The notes: generated by a model from the sequence alone, not told the origin. 64,000 nucleotides of DNA from Rhinopomastus cyanomelas (GCA_013400115.1 VXBP01007145.1:1-64000); one strand, 5' to 3'. Positions 48,830 to 60,071 are shown, counted from the first letter of the stretch. A program made the numbers and translations.

Positions 48830-49142
48830 CCATAGAATCATCGAGTTGGAAGGGACCTCCAAAGGGCACCCTACTCCAAACCACCTACAACAAGCAGGGC
48901 CAACACTCACCAGACCAGGTTGCCCACAGCCCCAACCTGCCTGACCTTGAATGGCTCCAGGAATGGGGCCTCCACCAGCTCTCTGGGAAGCCTGTTTCAG
49001 GGAATCCCCACCCTCAGATTTAAGAACTTCTCCTCCTGTTCAGCCTCAATCTGCCCTTTTCCAGCTTCAAACCATGACCCCTCATGCTATGGCTCTCTGC
49101 CCTATTGAGTAGTTCTTCCCCAGCCTTCTTACAGACTTGTAT
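48830..49142 (-). mobile_element. CR1 3' end, type T3, minus strand
   Basis: 310 bp (CCATAGAATCATCGAGTTGG, CTCCAAAGGGCACCCTACTC). Truncated 5' at CTTCTTACAGACTTGTAT. Confidence 0.92.
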
Positions 49143-50639
49143 GATGTTCATAGTGTTTGGATGGTGGGAGTGGGGCAAAGGGAAAAACCACTAAAGTCAA
49201 TGCAATCTTTACTTTAAGGAGCATTTTGATGGCGTTTTCCGTTAATCTCCTAAAGCTATTTGCAGAGTACAAGACTCCGTTCGCTATAAGGAAGCCTTTA
49301 CAGTACAAGAGATAAAATCCTCATAATGTGCGGTTTGCATCCATCGCATCGTCTGGATTTAGTAAATCCTGGTCCTTACGAGTGGAGCAATTATGACTGT
49401 TTTGATATTAAACAGGGAAAACACTCTATTTAATGAAGAGTGAAGAAATTCAATGCCTCACTGCCCCGGGGAACAGCGATGTGCTCCCACACAGCCCTAA
49501 CAGCCTCAGTGATGCCAGATGCCCAGCTTCCTAAAGCAGATTCCTGAGCTCTGCAGTGCAGAGCTGAGATTTCCACTCTAGAGCAGAAACAGGATCCTCA
49601 CCCTCCCAAACTCCATCAGATGGATGGCTGTGCCACAGCCTCTATCTCTGTATTCAAGGTTGGGCTCTGGAGGATTCTTCTTTGTCTGACTGAGTAAAAG
49701 CAGCCAGGAGTTGAGTAGCTGAGTTTGGTTCCTATCCTGTGTTTGCAGAAGTCACTTAATCCATTCACCCATCAGTCTGGCCTGACCATCACCACTTCCA
49801 AGCAACCTAACTCCCAACTATTAAACAGCAAACTAAAGCACTTACAAACTTCTCACATCTCAGCTACGTGGGAAGAGAGTGAATGAAGGAAAAAGTGCTG
49901 CAGGGCTCCTCACTGGGAGCAGAAATGGAAATCCAGGGTCCCTTTCTGCTGCTCCACACAGCCTCAGCTCTGCTCTGCCTGAACTTTCCCTGACCCTCCC
50001 GCAGCTTTCTGTTCCTGGGTTTAGCTGTACCAGCAGTTTTTCTAATTGACCAGCTGTCTGGGGCTAATTTATTTTACTTTTGTTTATCTTTGTGCAGTAC
50101 CAGCTCAGTTTTATGCAGACAGTAGTAAGCAGCAGTTAGTTATTTTGGGTAGAGGAAGATATTGATCACTAACGTACCAATGAGTACAGAGAAACCCAGC
50201 TACAGTAGCAGATGCTTTGGGAAGTGGAGACCCAGAATGGAGTGTGAAGTAGCAGGGTGGAAGGGGAGGTACAGGCCCCAGATGGCAGGAGATGGGCACG
50301 GGCTGGCATAGAAGACCCCATGACTGGACACAGAGAAAGAGATGCAGAGCTAGAGCTCGGCTAAAGTAATTTCTGGGGTAGCCAAGAGATCAGCCTCTCT
50401 GTTTTCTACAATCAGATACCCCAAATAGTATACACCATGTGTAAAGGAAATTACATACAATAATCTGGGGCATAAACATGACTCAGAGTGGAGAGGAAGG
50501 AGGAACCATCAGCATGGACAACCCATCCCAGCAAAGATGTTGATACTGACTATAACATCCTGAAAGTGACACCTCCAGCTCTAGCATCCAGAGAAGCTGG
50601 GGGACCTTAATGCCAGGAAAATGAGGAATTACCAAATTA
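49143..50639. other. Repeat-free stretch, no gene recognised
   Basis: 1.5 kb. 49240-49400 contains several CpGs and little low-complexity sequence. No ORF over 62 codons. Confidence 0.4.
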
Positions 50640-50710
50640 TAGATCCATTAAGGTTGGAAGAGCTCTCCAAGATAACCACGTCAAACCATCAACCCAATAC
50701 CAAACTTCAA
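50640..50710 (-). mobile_element. CR1 3' tip, T6-like, minus strand
   Basis: About 70 bp (TTAAGGTTGGAAGAGCTCTC, AAACCATCAACCC). Diverged, no octamer repeat. Confidence 0.6.
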
Positions 50711-50940
50711 CATGTAAAGGAGGCTCTGAAATCCCAAAGCTGAATGGTAGTAGCAACAGAACTTGCTCCACTGTGGTCCCTAAAAAAGCTGATTTACATT
50801 TTGAAGTACTTTAGGATCTGAGCATGATGTCAAACACTATGCATGAAGTAATTTCATCCAGTTAATGGCATCAATAAGAGAGAATACAGTACCATAGGGC
50901 GGGCAAGAAACTGAACTGAGGTTTTGGGGTTTTTTTTAAC

Positions 50941-50994
50941 AATTACTATTATTATTATTACAGTGATTATTGTTATCATCATTGTTATTATATT
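50941..50994. repeat. (ATT/ATC)n microsatellite
   Basis: Five uninterrupted ATT units, then mixed ATT/ATC units, just before a sense CR1. Confidence 0.85.
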
Positions 50995-51002
50995 TTCTGC
51001 AC

Positions 51003-51896
51003 AGATCTGTCAGGAAGTTTGCTGATGACACAAAGCTGGAAGAGTAACTGACAGCCCAGCAGGCTGTGCTGCCGTTCAGCAGGACCTGGAAAGGCTAGAG
51101 AACTGGGCAGGGAGACACTGAATTAACTATAATCAGGGCAGTGTAGAGTCTGGGATCTGGGAAAGAACAACCCCAGGGACCAGGACAGGGTGGGGACTGA
51201 CCTGATGGAGAGCAGTGTAGGAGAAAGAAACCTGGGGATGCTGGTAGCCAGCAGGATGGCCAGGAGGCAGCAATGGGAGCCTTGTGACCGAGAAGGCCAA
51301 GGGCATCCTTGGGTAGATTAGAAGCCGGGGTGATTAGTACATCAAGAGAGGTTCTCCTCCCCCTCTACTCTGCCCTGGTGAGACCAAATCTGGAGTATTT
51401 TGTCCCGTTCTGGGACACTCAGTTCCAGAAGGACTGGAGAGCGTCCAGTGCAGAGCCACAAAGATGATAAAGGGAGTGGAGCATCTCCCTGATGAGGAAA
51501 GGCTGAGGGAGCTGAGTCTCTTGAGATTGTTAAAAAAGAGACTGAGGGGTGACTCCATGAGTGTTGATCAATATCGAAAGGGCAGGTGTCAGGAGGATGG
51601 AGCCAGGCACTGGTCAGCAGCACCCAATGACAGGACAAGGGACATCGGGTGTGAGCAGCAACAGAGGAGGTTCCACATCAATGTGAGAAGGAACTTCTTC
51701 CCAGTGAGGGTGACAGAGCACTGGAAGAGGATGCCCCAGGGGGGTTGTGGAGTCTCCTTCTCTGGAGACATTTAAAACCTTCCTGGCTGGGTTGCTGTGT
51801 GATTTGATCTAGGAGATTCTACTGTGGCAGCAGGATTGGACTGGACGATCTTTCGAGGGCCTGTCCAATCCCTAATGTTCTGTGATTCTCTGATTC
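51003..51896 (+). mobile_element. CR1 with ORF2 C-terminus, type T1, sense
   Basis: About 895 bp. Opens in the RT active site: FADD codons intact at 51018-51029 (AAGTTTGCTGATGACACAAA), then a shifted ORF2 remainder. The + ORF 51464-51775 is the conserved C-terminal tail (HLPDEERLRELSLLRLLKKR). The same sublineage as the minus copy at 44725, sharing GGGACCAGGACAGG-type sequence. Confidence 0.94.
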
Positions 51897-52444
51897 TTCC
51901 TCTTTCCATAATAAATATATCTGGACTAATCATGATGATTCCTGATTAGACTTTTAAGATTTCAGTAAATCCTAGAAACAAATTCTAGTTTTTATGCGAA
52001 ACACTGATTCCTCCCCCCCACAGAAATCGCCCTGCCTGAGGTGATCCAAGTTCACATTCTCTAAGCTACAGGCTATTCCTTATATTCAATTAGTCCTTAG
52101 TCTTATTTTTCTAGCTGTAATTAGCATAACTAGGCTTCCTCCTCACTCGATCTCATTTCTAAAAAGCCTGGTTATCTCTAAGAGATGCCATTGGCTATGG
52201 GATTGACCCAAATCCCCAATTACATTAGTCGACACCTAGGTAAATTTGAACTTGATTGTATTACATAAATGCAGGATAATCCTCATTTTTTTTCTGTGTT
52301 TACTTTGGGCTTCGCAGCATTGATTCAGAATTTAAGCCGGCAGATTGCTGTGACTGGGGTGAGTCAATGAATTTAAATCTAGGGCTTCTCTACTGTGAAT
52401 AGGAAATTTACCACTGTGATGAGCTGGGTTTTGGTAAAACTGAG
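51897..52444. other. Repeat-free stretch, no gene recognised
   Basis: About 550 bp, AT-rich. 52060-52330 has homeodomain-type motifs (GCTGTAATTAGCATAAC, CCCAATTACATTAG) and little decay by eye. A conserved non-coding element is possible but unproven. Confidence 0.35.
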
Positions 52445-52858
52445 GCCATTTGGAACATAGAGCCATCCATGCGCACTAGCAGCCCAGAAAGCCAACTGTG
52501 TCCTACACTGCAGCAAAAGAAGTAGTGACAAGGGAGTGGATTCTCTCCCTCTGCTCTGCACTGGTGAGACTCCACCTGCAGTCCTAGGTCCAGTTCTGGA
52601 GTCTCCAACATTGGAAGGATACAGAGCTCCCAGAAGCTGTCCAGACGACAGAAACTGAAAAAAATCAGAGGGCTGGAGCACCCCCCCTATGAGGACAGGC
52701 TGAGCAAGTTGGGGTTGTTCAGCCTTGAGAACAGGAGGCTCCCAGGTGACCTTCTAGGAGCTTTCCAATCTCTGAAGGGGGCTACAAGAAAGCTGAGGGT
52801 GGGCTTTTGATGTGGGTGGGAGCGAAAGGACAAGAGGAAAGGAATGCAGAGTTGAAGA
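52445..52858 (+). mobile_element. CR1 fragment, type T4, sense, 3'-truncated
   Basis: Sense ORF2 C-terminal region (GCACTAGCAGCCCAGAAAGC, then GAGGACAGGCTGAGCAAGTT) running into T4 tail sequence. It stops at TTGAAG, some 250 bp short of the usual 3' end, where a GATA-type repeat follows. Confidence 0.88.
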
Positions 52859-53159
52859 TTTGATTGATAGATAGACAGGCAGATAGATTAATTAATAGGA
52901 TATGTCACTAGTTTGATAAAGGCGAAAGTATAGAAAACCCTGAGTTACAACCAGACCTTAAAGCCTGAAGTTCTCCCCTTCCAGGTTTGGCTCAGGGGAA
53001 CCATCAAAAGGGAAAAGTTGCCCCATAAAGCAGACAACTGAAAACACCACCTGCTTTTAAGTTTATTACTGATTTTGTTCATTTTGAGGCAATTTTAAAT
53101 AGGAAAATCACAGCAAAGAAGTCAATTTTCCCTGTAGCTGGTGCAAGGATAGGTGTCCT
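52859..53159. other. GATA-like simple repeat, then unclassified
   Basis: 52860-52890 has imperfect GATA/GACA units (GATAGATAGACAGGCAGATA). The remaining 270 bp show no gene or repeat. Confidence 0.5.
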
Positions 53160-53237
53160 AGAACCACAGAATCATCTAGGTTGGAGAAGACCTTCAAACT
53201 TATCGAGTAAAACCACTAAATTAACTCTAATTCAAAC
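53160..53237 (-). mobile_element. CR1 3' tip, T6/T7-like, minus strand
   Basis: About 75 bp (ACAGAATCATCTAGGTTGG, AGACCTTCAAACTTATCGAG). Its right end supplies the left target repeat of the LTR. Confidence 0.8.
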
Positions 53238-53335
53238 TGTAGGAGAACTGCTAACAGAGCTAGCGCTGAGCAGCGCTCTGGACAACCCAGCACTGAGCCA
53301 AGAATAGCCGCCAGGTGCCTCTGAGAATGGCCTTG

Positions 53336-53379
53336 GAGGCCTCAGCAAGGATGATAGGAGGCCTCAGCAAGGATGATAA
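53336..53379 (+). repeat. 22-bp tandem repeat in the LTR U3
   Basis: Two units, 53336-53357 and 53358-53379, starting GAGGCCTCAGCAAGG and differing only at the last base. Such repeats in U3 often carry enhancer sites; that role is not shown here. Confidence 0.88.
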
Positions 53380-53554
53380 GCAAGCAAACCAATTATAGAG
53401 GAATGTTAACCAGACTGTGGGAATCAGAGAATGGGGCCGTGTTTGGGAAAGCTGAAAGGGGCTGTCCGATCAGGTGCGGGAAGGAACTGAGTTGTGTAAC
53501 CTAACCAATCTTGAGCTTGGCTTTTGCAATATGTATGAACCTCATTAAGAACTG

Positions 53555-53583
53555 TATAAAAGAGCTTGGATTTTGTTAATAAA
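53555..53583 (+). promoter_or_regulatory. LTR TATA box and polyadenylation signal
   Basis: TATAAAA followed 17 nt later by AATAAA, so the poly(A) signal precedes the expected transcription start. This spacing would place AATAAA in U3 rather than R. Confidence 0.65.
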
Positions 53584-53667
53584 CGACTGCTAGATCACAT
53601 TGATCTGTTGTGCAGCCCCTTCTCTCGGCACAAACCTTTCCTCCGTAGCCATAGGAATCACTAGAAA

Positions 53668-55854
53668 TTCAACCAACAGGGCAGGTCTGGTTGAAGCAGT
53701 GAAGGTTGAGGGCAGCCTCAGTTGCAGTGACCATGAGATGGTGGAGTTCAGGGTCTCATGTGGTAGGAACAGAATAGCTACCAGAACCACAACCCTGGAC
53801 TTCAGGAGGGCCAACTTTGGCCTTTTCAAGCAATTGCTAGGGGACATCCCATGGGACAGGGCACTGGCAGGTAAAGGGGCCCAAGATAGCTGGGTAACAG
53901 TCAAAGACTGCTTTCTTGCAGCACAAGAAAAGACCGTTACAAGAGGAAAGAAGTCAAGGAAGGGAGCCAGAAGACCTGCGTGGTTAAATAGGGAGCTGCT
54001 GCGGAAACAAAAGAGGAAGAAGAAAGCCTATAGGTGGTGGAAAGAGGAGATGGCCACTTGGGGTGATTATAAGGCTCTGGTGAGAGAATGTAGGGATGCA
54101 ACTAGAAAAGCCTTGGAATTAAACCTTGCAAGAGAGGTCAAGGGCGACAAAAAGGGCTTCTTCAAATACATAGCAGGTAAAACTAAAACTAGAGGCAACG
54201 TAGGGCCCCTGCTGAATGAGGTGGGTGCCCTGGAGACAGAGGATGCAGAGAAGGCAGAGATAATCAACACTTTCTTTGCCTCTGTCTATACCTCTGGGGG
54301 CAGTCTTGCTATCAAGCCCCAGACTGCTGAGGCTGCAGAGAAAGTGGAGGCAAGAGAGGAGCCTGCCTTGGTTGATGAGGACTGGGTTAGGGATAAGTTG
54401 AGCAAACTGGATGTGCACAAATCCATGGGCCCAGACAGGATGCACCCTCGTGTGCTAAGTGAGATGGCGGAAGTCATTGCTAAGCCACTCTCCATCATCT
54501 TTGCTAGGTCCTGGGGAACAGGAGAGGGGCCTAGGGAATGGAAAATAGCAAATGTTACCCCAATCTTTAAAAAAGGAAGGAGGGAAGACCCACGTAACTA
54601 TAGACCGGCCAGCCTCACCTCCATCCCAGGAAAGGGGATGGAACAGTTTGTTCTAGAGGCAGTCTCCAGGCACATCAAGGACAGGAGGGTCATTAGGGAC
54701 AGTCAGCATGACAAAGGGAAGTCATGCTTGACCAACCTGATAGCCTTTTATGAGGGCATAACCAGGTGGATAGATGATGGCAGAGCAGTGGATGTGGTCT
54801 ATCTTAAGTAAGGCATTTGACATAGTCTCCCACAGCATCCTTGCAGCCAAAGTGAGGCAGTGTGGTCTAGATTTTCAGGAAGTAAGGTGGATCATGAACT
54901 GGCTACAGGGTAGAAGTCAGAGAGTGGTGGTGAATGGGACAGAGTCTAGTTGGAGGACTGTATCTAGTGGAGTGCCCCAGGGGTCAGTGCTGGGACTGGT
55001 CCTGTTCAATCTATTCATTAATGACTTAGATGAGGGATTGGCATGCACTGTCAGCAAGTTTGCTGACAACACAAAGCTGGGTGGTGTTGCCAACACCCCT
55101 GCAGACTGTGCTGCCATTCAGCAAGACCTGGACAGGCTGGAGAGCTGGGCTGAGAAAAATCTAATGAGGTATAACAGAGGTAAGTGTAGACTCTTGCATC
55201 TGGGCAAGAACAACCCCAGGTACCAGTATAAGCTAGGGACTGACCTGTTGTAGTGTAGGAGAAAGAGACATGGGGGTCCTGGTGGGCATCAGGATGACTA
55301 TGAGCCAGCAGTGTGTTCTTGTGGCCAAGAGGGCCAACAGCATCCTAGGGTGGATCAGAAGAGGGGTGGTTAGCATATCAAGAGGTTCTTCTCCCCCTCT
55401 ACTGTGCCCTGGTGAGATCACACCTGGAGTATTGTGTCCAGTTCTGGGCTCCTCAGTTCAAGAGGGTTGTGAAGCTGCTGGAGAGAGTCCAGTGTAGAGA
55501 ACGAGGATGATGAAGGAGGTGGAGCACTTCCCTTATGAGGAGAGGCTGAGGGAGCTGGGTCTCTTTAGCTTGGAGAGGAGGAGACTGAGGGGTGACCTCA
55601 TTCATGTCTATAAATATTTGAGGGGTGGATGTCAGGAGGATGGGGCCAGGCTCTTCTCGGTGTCATCTAGTGATAGAATGAGGGGCAATGATTTTAAGCT
55701 GGAACACAGAAGGTTCCACATCAGCCTGAGAAGGAACTTCTTCCCCATGAGGGTGACAAAGCACTGGAAAGGGCTGGCCAAGGGAGTTGTGAAGTCTCCT
55801 TCTCTGGAGAGGTTGAAGACCCACCTGGTCATGTTCGTGAGAGACCAGATGTAG
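53668..55854 (+). pseudogene. CR1 ORF2 remnant (reverse transcriptase), copy B
   Basis: The frame is open from 53600 inside or just after the LTR to a stop at 54809-54811. It holds the endonuclease end (SDHE), the linker, and RT motifs MGPDRMHPR, NYRPASLTSIPGKG and SCLTNLIAFYEG. A net 5-nt loss at about 54804 removes the first catalytic Asp of motif A (LDFSKAFD becomes LK-stop) and shifts the frame. The next frame (54774-55253) continues with SKAFDIVSHS, SGVPQGSVLG and the active site as FADN (55059-55070). A further deletion near 55251 ends it. The conserved C-terminal tail is open at 55507-55854 (EERLRELGLFSLERRRLRGD), ending about 75 bp before the element's 3' end. Not functional as RT. 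Confidence 0.94.
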
Positions 55855-55930
55855 GGGATCCTGCTGTGGTGGGGGGATTGGACTGGATGATCTTTTGAGG
55901 TCTGTTCCAATCCCTAATGTTCTGTGATTC
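53668..55930 (+). mobile_element. CR1 copy B, 5'-truncated ORF2, type T1
   Basis: 2.26 kb from the end of the endonuclease domain to the 3' end (CTAATGTTCTGTGATT). It aligns with copy A from the sequence at about 7950 onward and is better preserved in the region where copy A is frameshifted. Confidence 0.94.
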
Positions 55931-56747
55931 GTAGTTGTTTATTGTTTCTAGGAAACCCTAACCCTATTTATTGTGTCTTTAGAAAAAGAGTGGAAATAAG
56001 AAGGAAAGTGCTTGGGTTTAGCTCAAAGTTAAGTGTTCTGCTTAAACCAGTTTTCCTCTGGACTCACCAAGGAACAGAACAACTTGTTCTTTCCACAGCT
56101 GGAGACACAGAATCCCTCAAACTACATCAGAACGGATGGAAAGACACTACAGCCACCGGTCACACCACAAACTCAGTGATTTACTGCTGGAAGAGCCCAA
56201 ATACTGTGTGAAAGCAAATTTGTTTTTCTTATAGGGTCTACAAAGCTCTGGGGAAATCTGACCCAAGACAGGTGGGAAGGAGAAAGTCTCTGCATGACAC
56301 CAGGTATTAGTCTCCCTCCAGTTCATTATGCCCTTTCAAATCCATATTAACTAACTTTTGACGTCACACCAAGCAAAGCCTTCACACTAGCTGGTTGTTG
56401 GTAAACTGAAGTCTTCTCGTGGCCTTTGCAGCACATTGACTTTTTTTATATGGATTAGTAATTTTTTTATTCTTTTTAAAGTACCACTGTTTTCTCATCC
56501 TGTTCAAGGCTTCACCTTGAAAAGATTTACAGGTTTTCCCTCAAATTGAAGACCAAGAAATAACAGGATTCTTCATTTATCACAAATGTTTTCACTCAAG
56601 TTCCCCCAAGAAACCTCAACGCCCAGACTTAACACAACAGCAAGGAGGCTGTACCTGGAACACTGAGGAGAACAGAGTGTGAGCATCATTTCCAGTTGCC
56701 AGGTCACCACTGGGATCAACCCTATCTTTATTTAAAGTCTGTTCTAC
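55931..56747. other. No gene or repeat recognised
   Basis: About 815 bp, AT-rich around 56440-56480. A 95-codon + ORF (55924-56211) starting at the CR1 end has no motif. Confidence 0.4.
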
Positions 56748-57198
56748 AGAACCACAGAATGAATGAGGCTGGAAAAGTCCCTCTGAGCTCATCCAGCCCA
56801 GCCCAGGGCCTAACATCACCACAGCAGACAGACCAGTGCACTAAGGGCCACAGCCAGGATGTCCTTCAACATCTCCAGGGATACAAGCTCCACTATTGCC
56901 TTGGACAGTCCATTCCAGGCTCTGAGAACCCTTTTTATCAGGGAGGGCTTCCTAACATCCAATCTAACCCACCCCTGACAGCTTCAGACCCTGCCCTCTC
57001 ATCATGGTGCTGGTTGCCTGGGAGAAGAGCCTGACCTCCACCTGACTACAATCTCCCTTCAGGGAGTTGGAGAGAGGGAGAAGGTCCACACTTGAGTTTC
57101 CTCTTCTCCAGGATAAACACCCCCAGCTCCCCCAGCAGTCTTTCCCTCCAGTTCCTTCCCCAGCCTCCTTGCTCCTTTAGACCTGCTCCAGCACCTCA
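56748..57198 (-). mobile_element. CR1 3' half, type T2, minus strand
   Basis: Starts CACAGAATGAATGAGGCTGG and ends CTGCTCCAGCACCTCA, exactly where the copy at 57777 resumes. Together they form one interrupted T2 copy. Confidence 0.9.
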
Positions 57199-57776
57199 TT
57201 AAAACAACCCCACAAAAGTTTGCTAGCAATGTGTGTGTAAATATATCTGTTTGATTTAATGCTTATCCCACATGCTCTGCTGAAGATTTCAGTTGGCATA
57301 TGGCAGTTCCACTCCCTCACCTCATCCCTGTGTTTGCTTAGATGCTGTCAGGAAATGTTTAATCACCTTTGGGCTGAAGCAGCAAAATCCCATCTCATCA
57401 GCAATTAATTCAGTTTTGAAGAACATGATGGTTGGAGCAGAGGCTGTGTGGAGGGAAAGGCAGAGAATCATGGAAACACAGAATGTGTTGGGTTGGAAGG
57501 GACGTCCAATCTAACCCCCTGCAAGAACAAGGACCATCACCCACCAGACCAGACTGCCCAGAGCCCAATGCAGCCCAAGCATGGATGTCAGCATCTGCTG
57601 CCTGCACCAAGAGTGACATGACGACTCACGGAGGCAAGTAGAGAAAGTTGATGATTGGGCTCCATGATCTGATGGGTCTTTTCCAACGTAAACAAGTTAA
57701 TGATTCTGTCAGAAGTACTTTGGAGTTTTCTGCTTTTATCCCCATCAAGCAGCTACAAAACTTACACCCGCTTCAG
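57199..57776. mobile_element. 578-bp insert splitting a T2 CR1 copy
   Basis: Bounded by ACCTCA at 57193-57198 and 57777-57782. Most of the insert is unrecognised. It contains a T8 CR1 piece in antisense (57466-57580, GTGTTGGGTTGGAAGGGACG) and a sense CR1 tip (57635-57712, GGTCTTTTCCAACG, ATTCTGTCAG). Its ends (TTAAAACAAC, CGCTTCAG) do not match LTR or DNA-transposon termini. Nature unknown. Confidence 0.55.
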
Positions 57777-58190
57777 ACCTCAATCACTTTCTTGATTTGA
57801 GGGGCCCAGAACTGCCTCCAGTACTCAAGGGGAGGCCTGCCCCCAGCACAGGGGGAGAATTACACCCCTAGTTCTGCTGGCCCACACTACTGCTGTTCCA
57901 AGCCAGGATGCTATTGGCCTTCCGGGCCATCTGGGCACTCTGCTGGCTCCTGTTCACCCGTTTGCCAACCAGTACACCCAGTCCCTCTCTGCCAGGCTGC
58001 TCTCCAGCCACTCATCCCCCTAGTCTATAGTGCTGTGGCTGACAGATTTTCCAGGAGGATGCTATGGGAGACTGTGTCAAAGGCTTTGCTGAAATCTAGA
58101 CAGACCACATCCACAGCCTTTCCATCATCCACTTTACAGGGCACCCAAGTGTAGAACAAGATCAGATTGGTTAGGCAGGATCTTTCCTTG
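57777..58190 (-). mobile_element. CR1 5' half with RT motif A, type T2, minus strand
   Basis: Resumes T2 at ACCTCAATCACTTTCTTGAT and continues into ORF2. On the minus strand 58025-58185 reads LTNLILFY and CLDFSKAFDTVSH, an intact RT motif A. The segment between that motif and the tail is missing, so this copy has a large internal deletion near 58030. Confidence 0.9.
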
Positions 58191-58885
58191 TTTCTTTTCT
58201 TCTTCCCAGTAGAGAAGGAGCAAGGAAAAAGCCCAAGAAGGTGATGGAAAGGAGAAGGAATTGCTTTGGTCATTCTCCCTCATTGGAGAAAGGGGAATTT
58301 TTTAACAGCCTTCTTATGTTCTGGTGCCAACAGGCAGCACAGAATAAGCAAAAGAGCAGCAACTGTCCTAAAAGAAAAACAGCAACGTCATTGATCTCAA
58401 GAGGAGAAACAGTGCTGAGCACAAAGCTGCTCCATGGCACCGCTTTGATGTTTCTGTTTCAAACTCTACAATCGAGATCAAACACCCCAGCAATGACGGT
58501 TTTGCTCAACATGTGCTGGAGAGAGGAAATTTTACAGGATGTAGATGATGCCTTGGTGTAGAAGCTGTGCAGAGAAAGCATCTCCCTTAATTAAAGCAGG
58601 CTGCTTGCTCTCAGCACATTATTTGAACTGATCTGCTAAGGTGCTGCATTCCAAGCTGCCGAGAAACACCTTTCTCGCTGTCAGGAAAGAAATCGATTGT
58701 ATTTGTTCTTCTCTTAAATGAAACATAATTATTGAGTGGGGATGTTCCCAGGCAAGGAAAAAAAAAAGAACCAACATCCAATTAAAAAACCATCGACTTT
58801 ATTAAGTTAAAATTCAATTTGAGGTTTTCATTGTGTGCAGCTGCATTCAAGTACAACAGCAAGAGTTTACAGCTGCTCCAAGATC
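58191..58885. other. No gene or repeat recognised
   Basis: About 695 bp with an A-run near 58759. A 106-codon + ORF (58241-58561) has no motif. Confidence 0.4.
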
Positions 58886-59128
58886 ATGGAATCATTTAGG
58901 TTGGAAAAGGTCTTCATGATCACCGAGTCCAACCCACTTCTAAACCCAGACCTCCATGACTGGGAAACACAGCCAGGGATGGCGATTCAACCCCCTCCCT
59001 GGGCAGCCTGTGCCAAAGCCTGAGGGCCCTTTCCAGGAGAAAGTTTCTCCTCAGGGCCAACCTGAACTTCCCCGGGGCAGCTTGAGGCCATTTCCTCTTG
59101 TCCTGTCCCTTGTTCCTTGGGAGAAGAG
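58886..59128 (-). mobile_element. CR1 3' end, type T7, minus strand
   Basis: 240 bp starting ATCATGGAATCATTTAGGTT. It stops at GGGAGAAGAGAA, where a second antisense CR1 tip starts. Confidence 0.92.
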
Positions 59129-59190
59129 AACACAGAATTCTACATTGGAAGGAACCTCGAGGATCATCTGGACCAACCCTTTTTGAGAAA
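59129..59190 (-). mobile_element. CR1 3' tip, minus strand
   Basis: About 60 bp (CACAGAATTCTACATTGGAA, GATCATCTGGACCAACCC), head-to-tail with the T7 copy. Confidence 0.8.
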
Positions 59191-59604
59191 CCTGTGGTCT
59201 AGAGAGCAGTGCATCCAGCTGAACCCTAACAACACCTTGTCCAACTAGAACTTAAAAGGCTTTGCAGAGGCTAAAGCTCAAGGGAGATGCTGTGAAGCCT
59301 TTGAGAGACGTAACTGTTTGGATTTTGGAGTCCAACCTGTTCTGTGGCTACAAAAGCACCACCATTTTCAACTTGCAGCAAGAAAAACATAATCCCATGC
59401 AAAGAAACTCAGCTAGAAGTACAAAGAGTTAACAACTTCTAAATGAAAGTGCAGGCTCATTACATTTTAAATGAGCAGTCTGTCCTTCTACCTGCAGTTT
59501 CCATCCCAAAGAGCTGCTCTATACTACGTCAAAATAAAAACTATCTCAACTTCTGAGGCTCTCCCAAGCAGTCTCCTGCTCACAAATCCATCAGCTTCTC
59601 TATT
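59191..59604. other. No gene or repeat recognised
   Basis: About 415 bp. Confidence 0.4.
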
Positions 59605-59662
59605 TTAGGTTGGACTTTATGATCTTACAGGTCTATTTCAGCCTCAACAGTTCTGTGATCAC
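59605..59662 (+). mobile_element. CR1 3' tip, sense
   Basis: 58 bp: TAGGTTGGACTTTATGATCT, TTTCAGCCTCAACAGTTCTG. Diverged. Confidence 0.7.
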
Positions 59663-60071
59663 AGTGAAGAACAATCCCAGAACAACCTATTTGCCTCAAC
59701 AATTCATCCAGAGAAAATTAAGAGAATTCTCTGGGGTAGTTGGGTTTTTTTGTAGAAGTGCTTCTTGGCTTTTTCTTAGTCTTTAGAGGAAAAAAGGGCA
59801 AACTCCACAATGCATTTTTATCCTCTAATCCATTGTAACTTCTATCAGCATTTAATGACCTGAAACGTAAAAGCAAGGCGATGAGCCCATAAGAAATTGG
59901 ACCTCATGATGGCACTTTCATCACAGAGAGCTCTACATATATTTACTGCAGACCTTTGCCATGTGTTGGTCGTTGAGATTTTATCAAATTAAGTTGACAT
60001 AGTGTGCAGGGTTGTATGGTACATTAACTTCTTTTGGTCTTAAAGCACATTAATGCTTCATGTGAGCCAAT
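59663..60071. other. No gene or repeat recognised
   Basis: About 410 bp, AT-rich. Confidence 0.4.

Larger units (their letters stand above)
53238..53630 (+). mobile_element. Solo LTR of an endogenous retrovirus, 393 bp
   Basis: Begins TGTAGGAG and ends TCGGCA (TG...CA ends), flanked by the same 5 bp CAAAC at 53233-53237 and 53631-53635. TATAAAA lies at 53555-53561 and AATAAA at 53578-53583. A 5-bp duplication fits the ERVL-type class better than the 4 or 6 bp typical of other classes. No internal gag, pol or env sequence is adjacent, so it is a solo LTR left by recombination between two LTRs. Family not identified. Confidence 0.85.
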
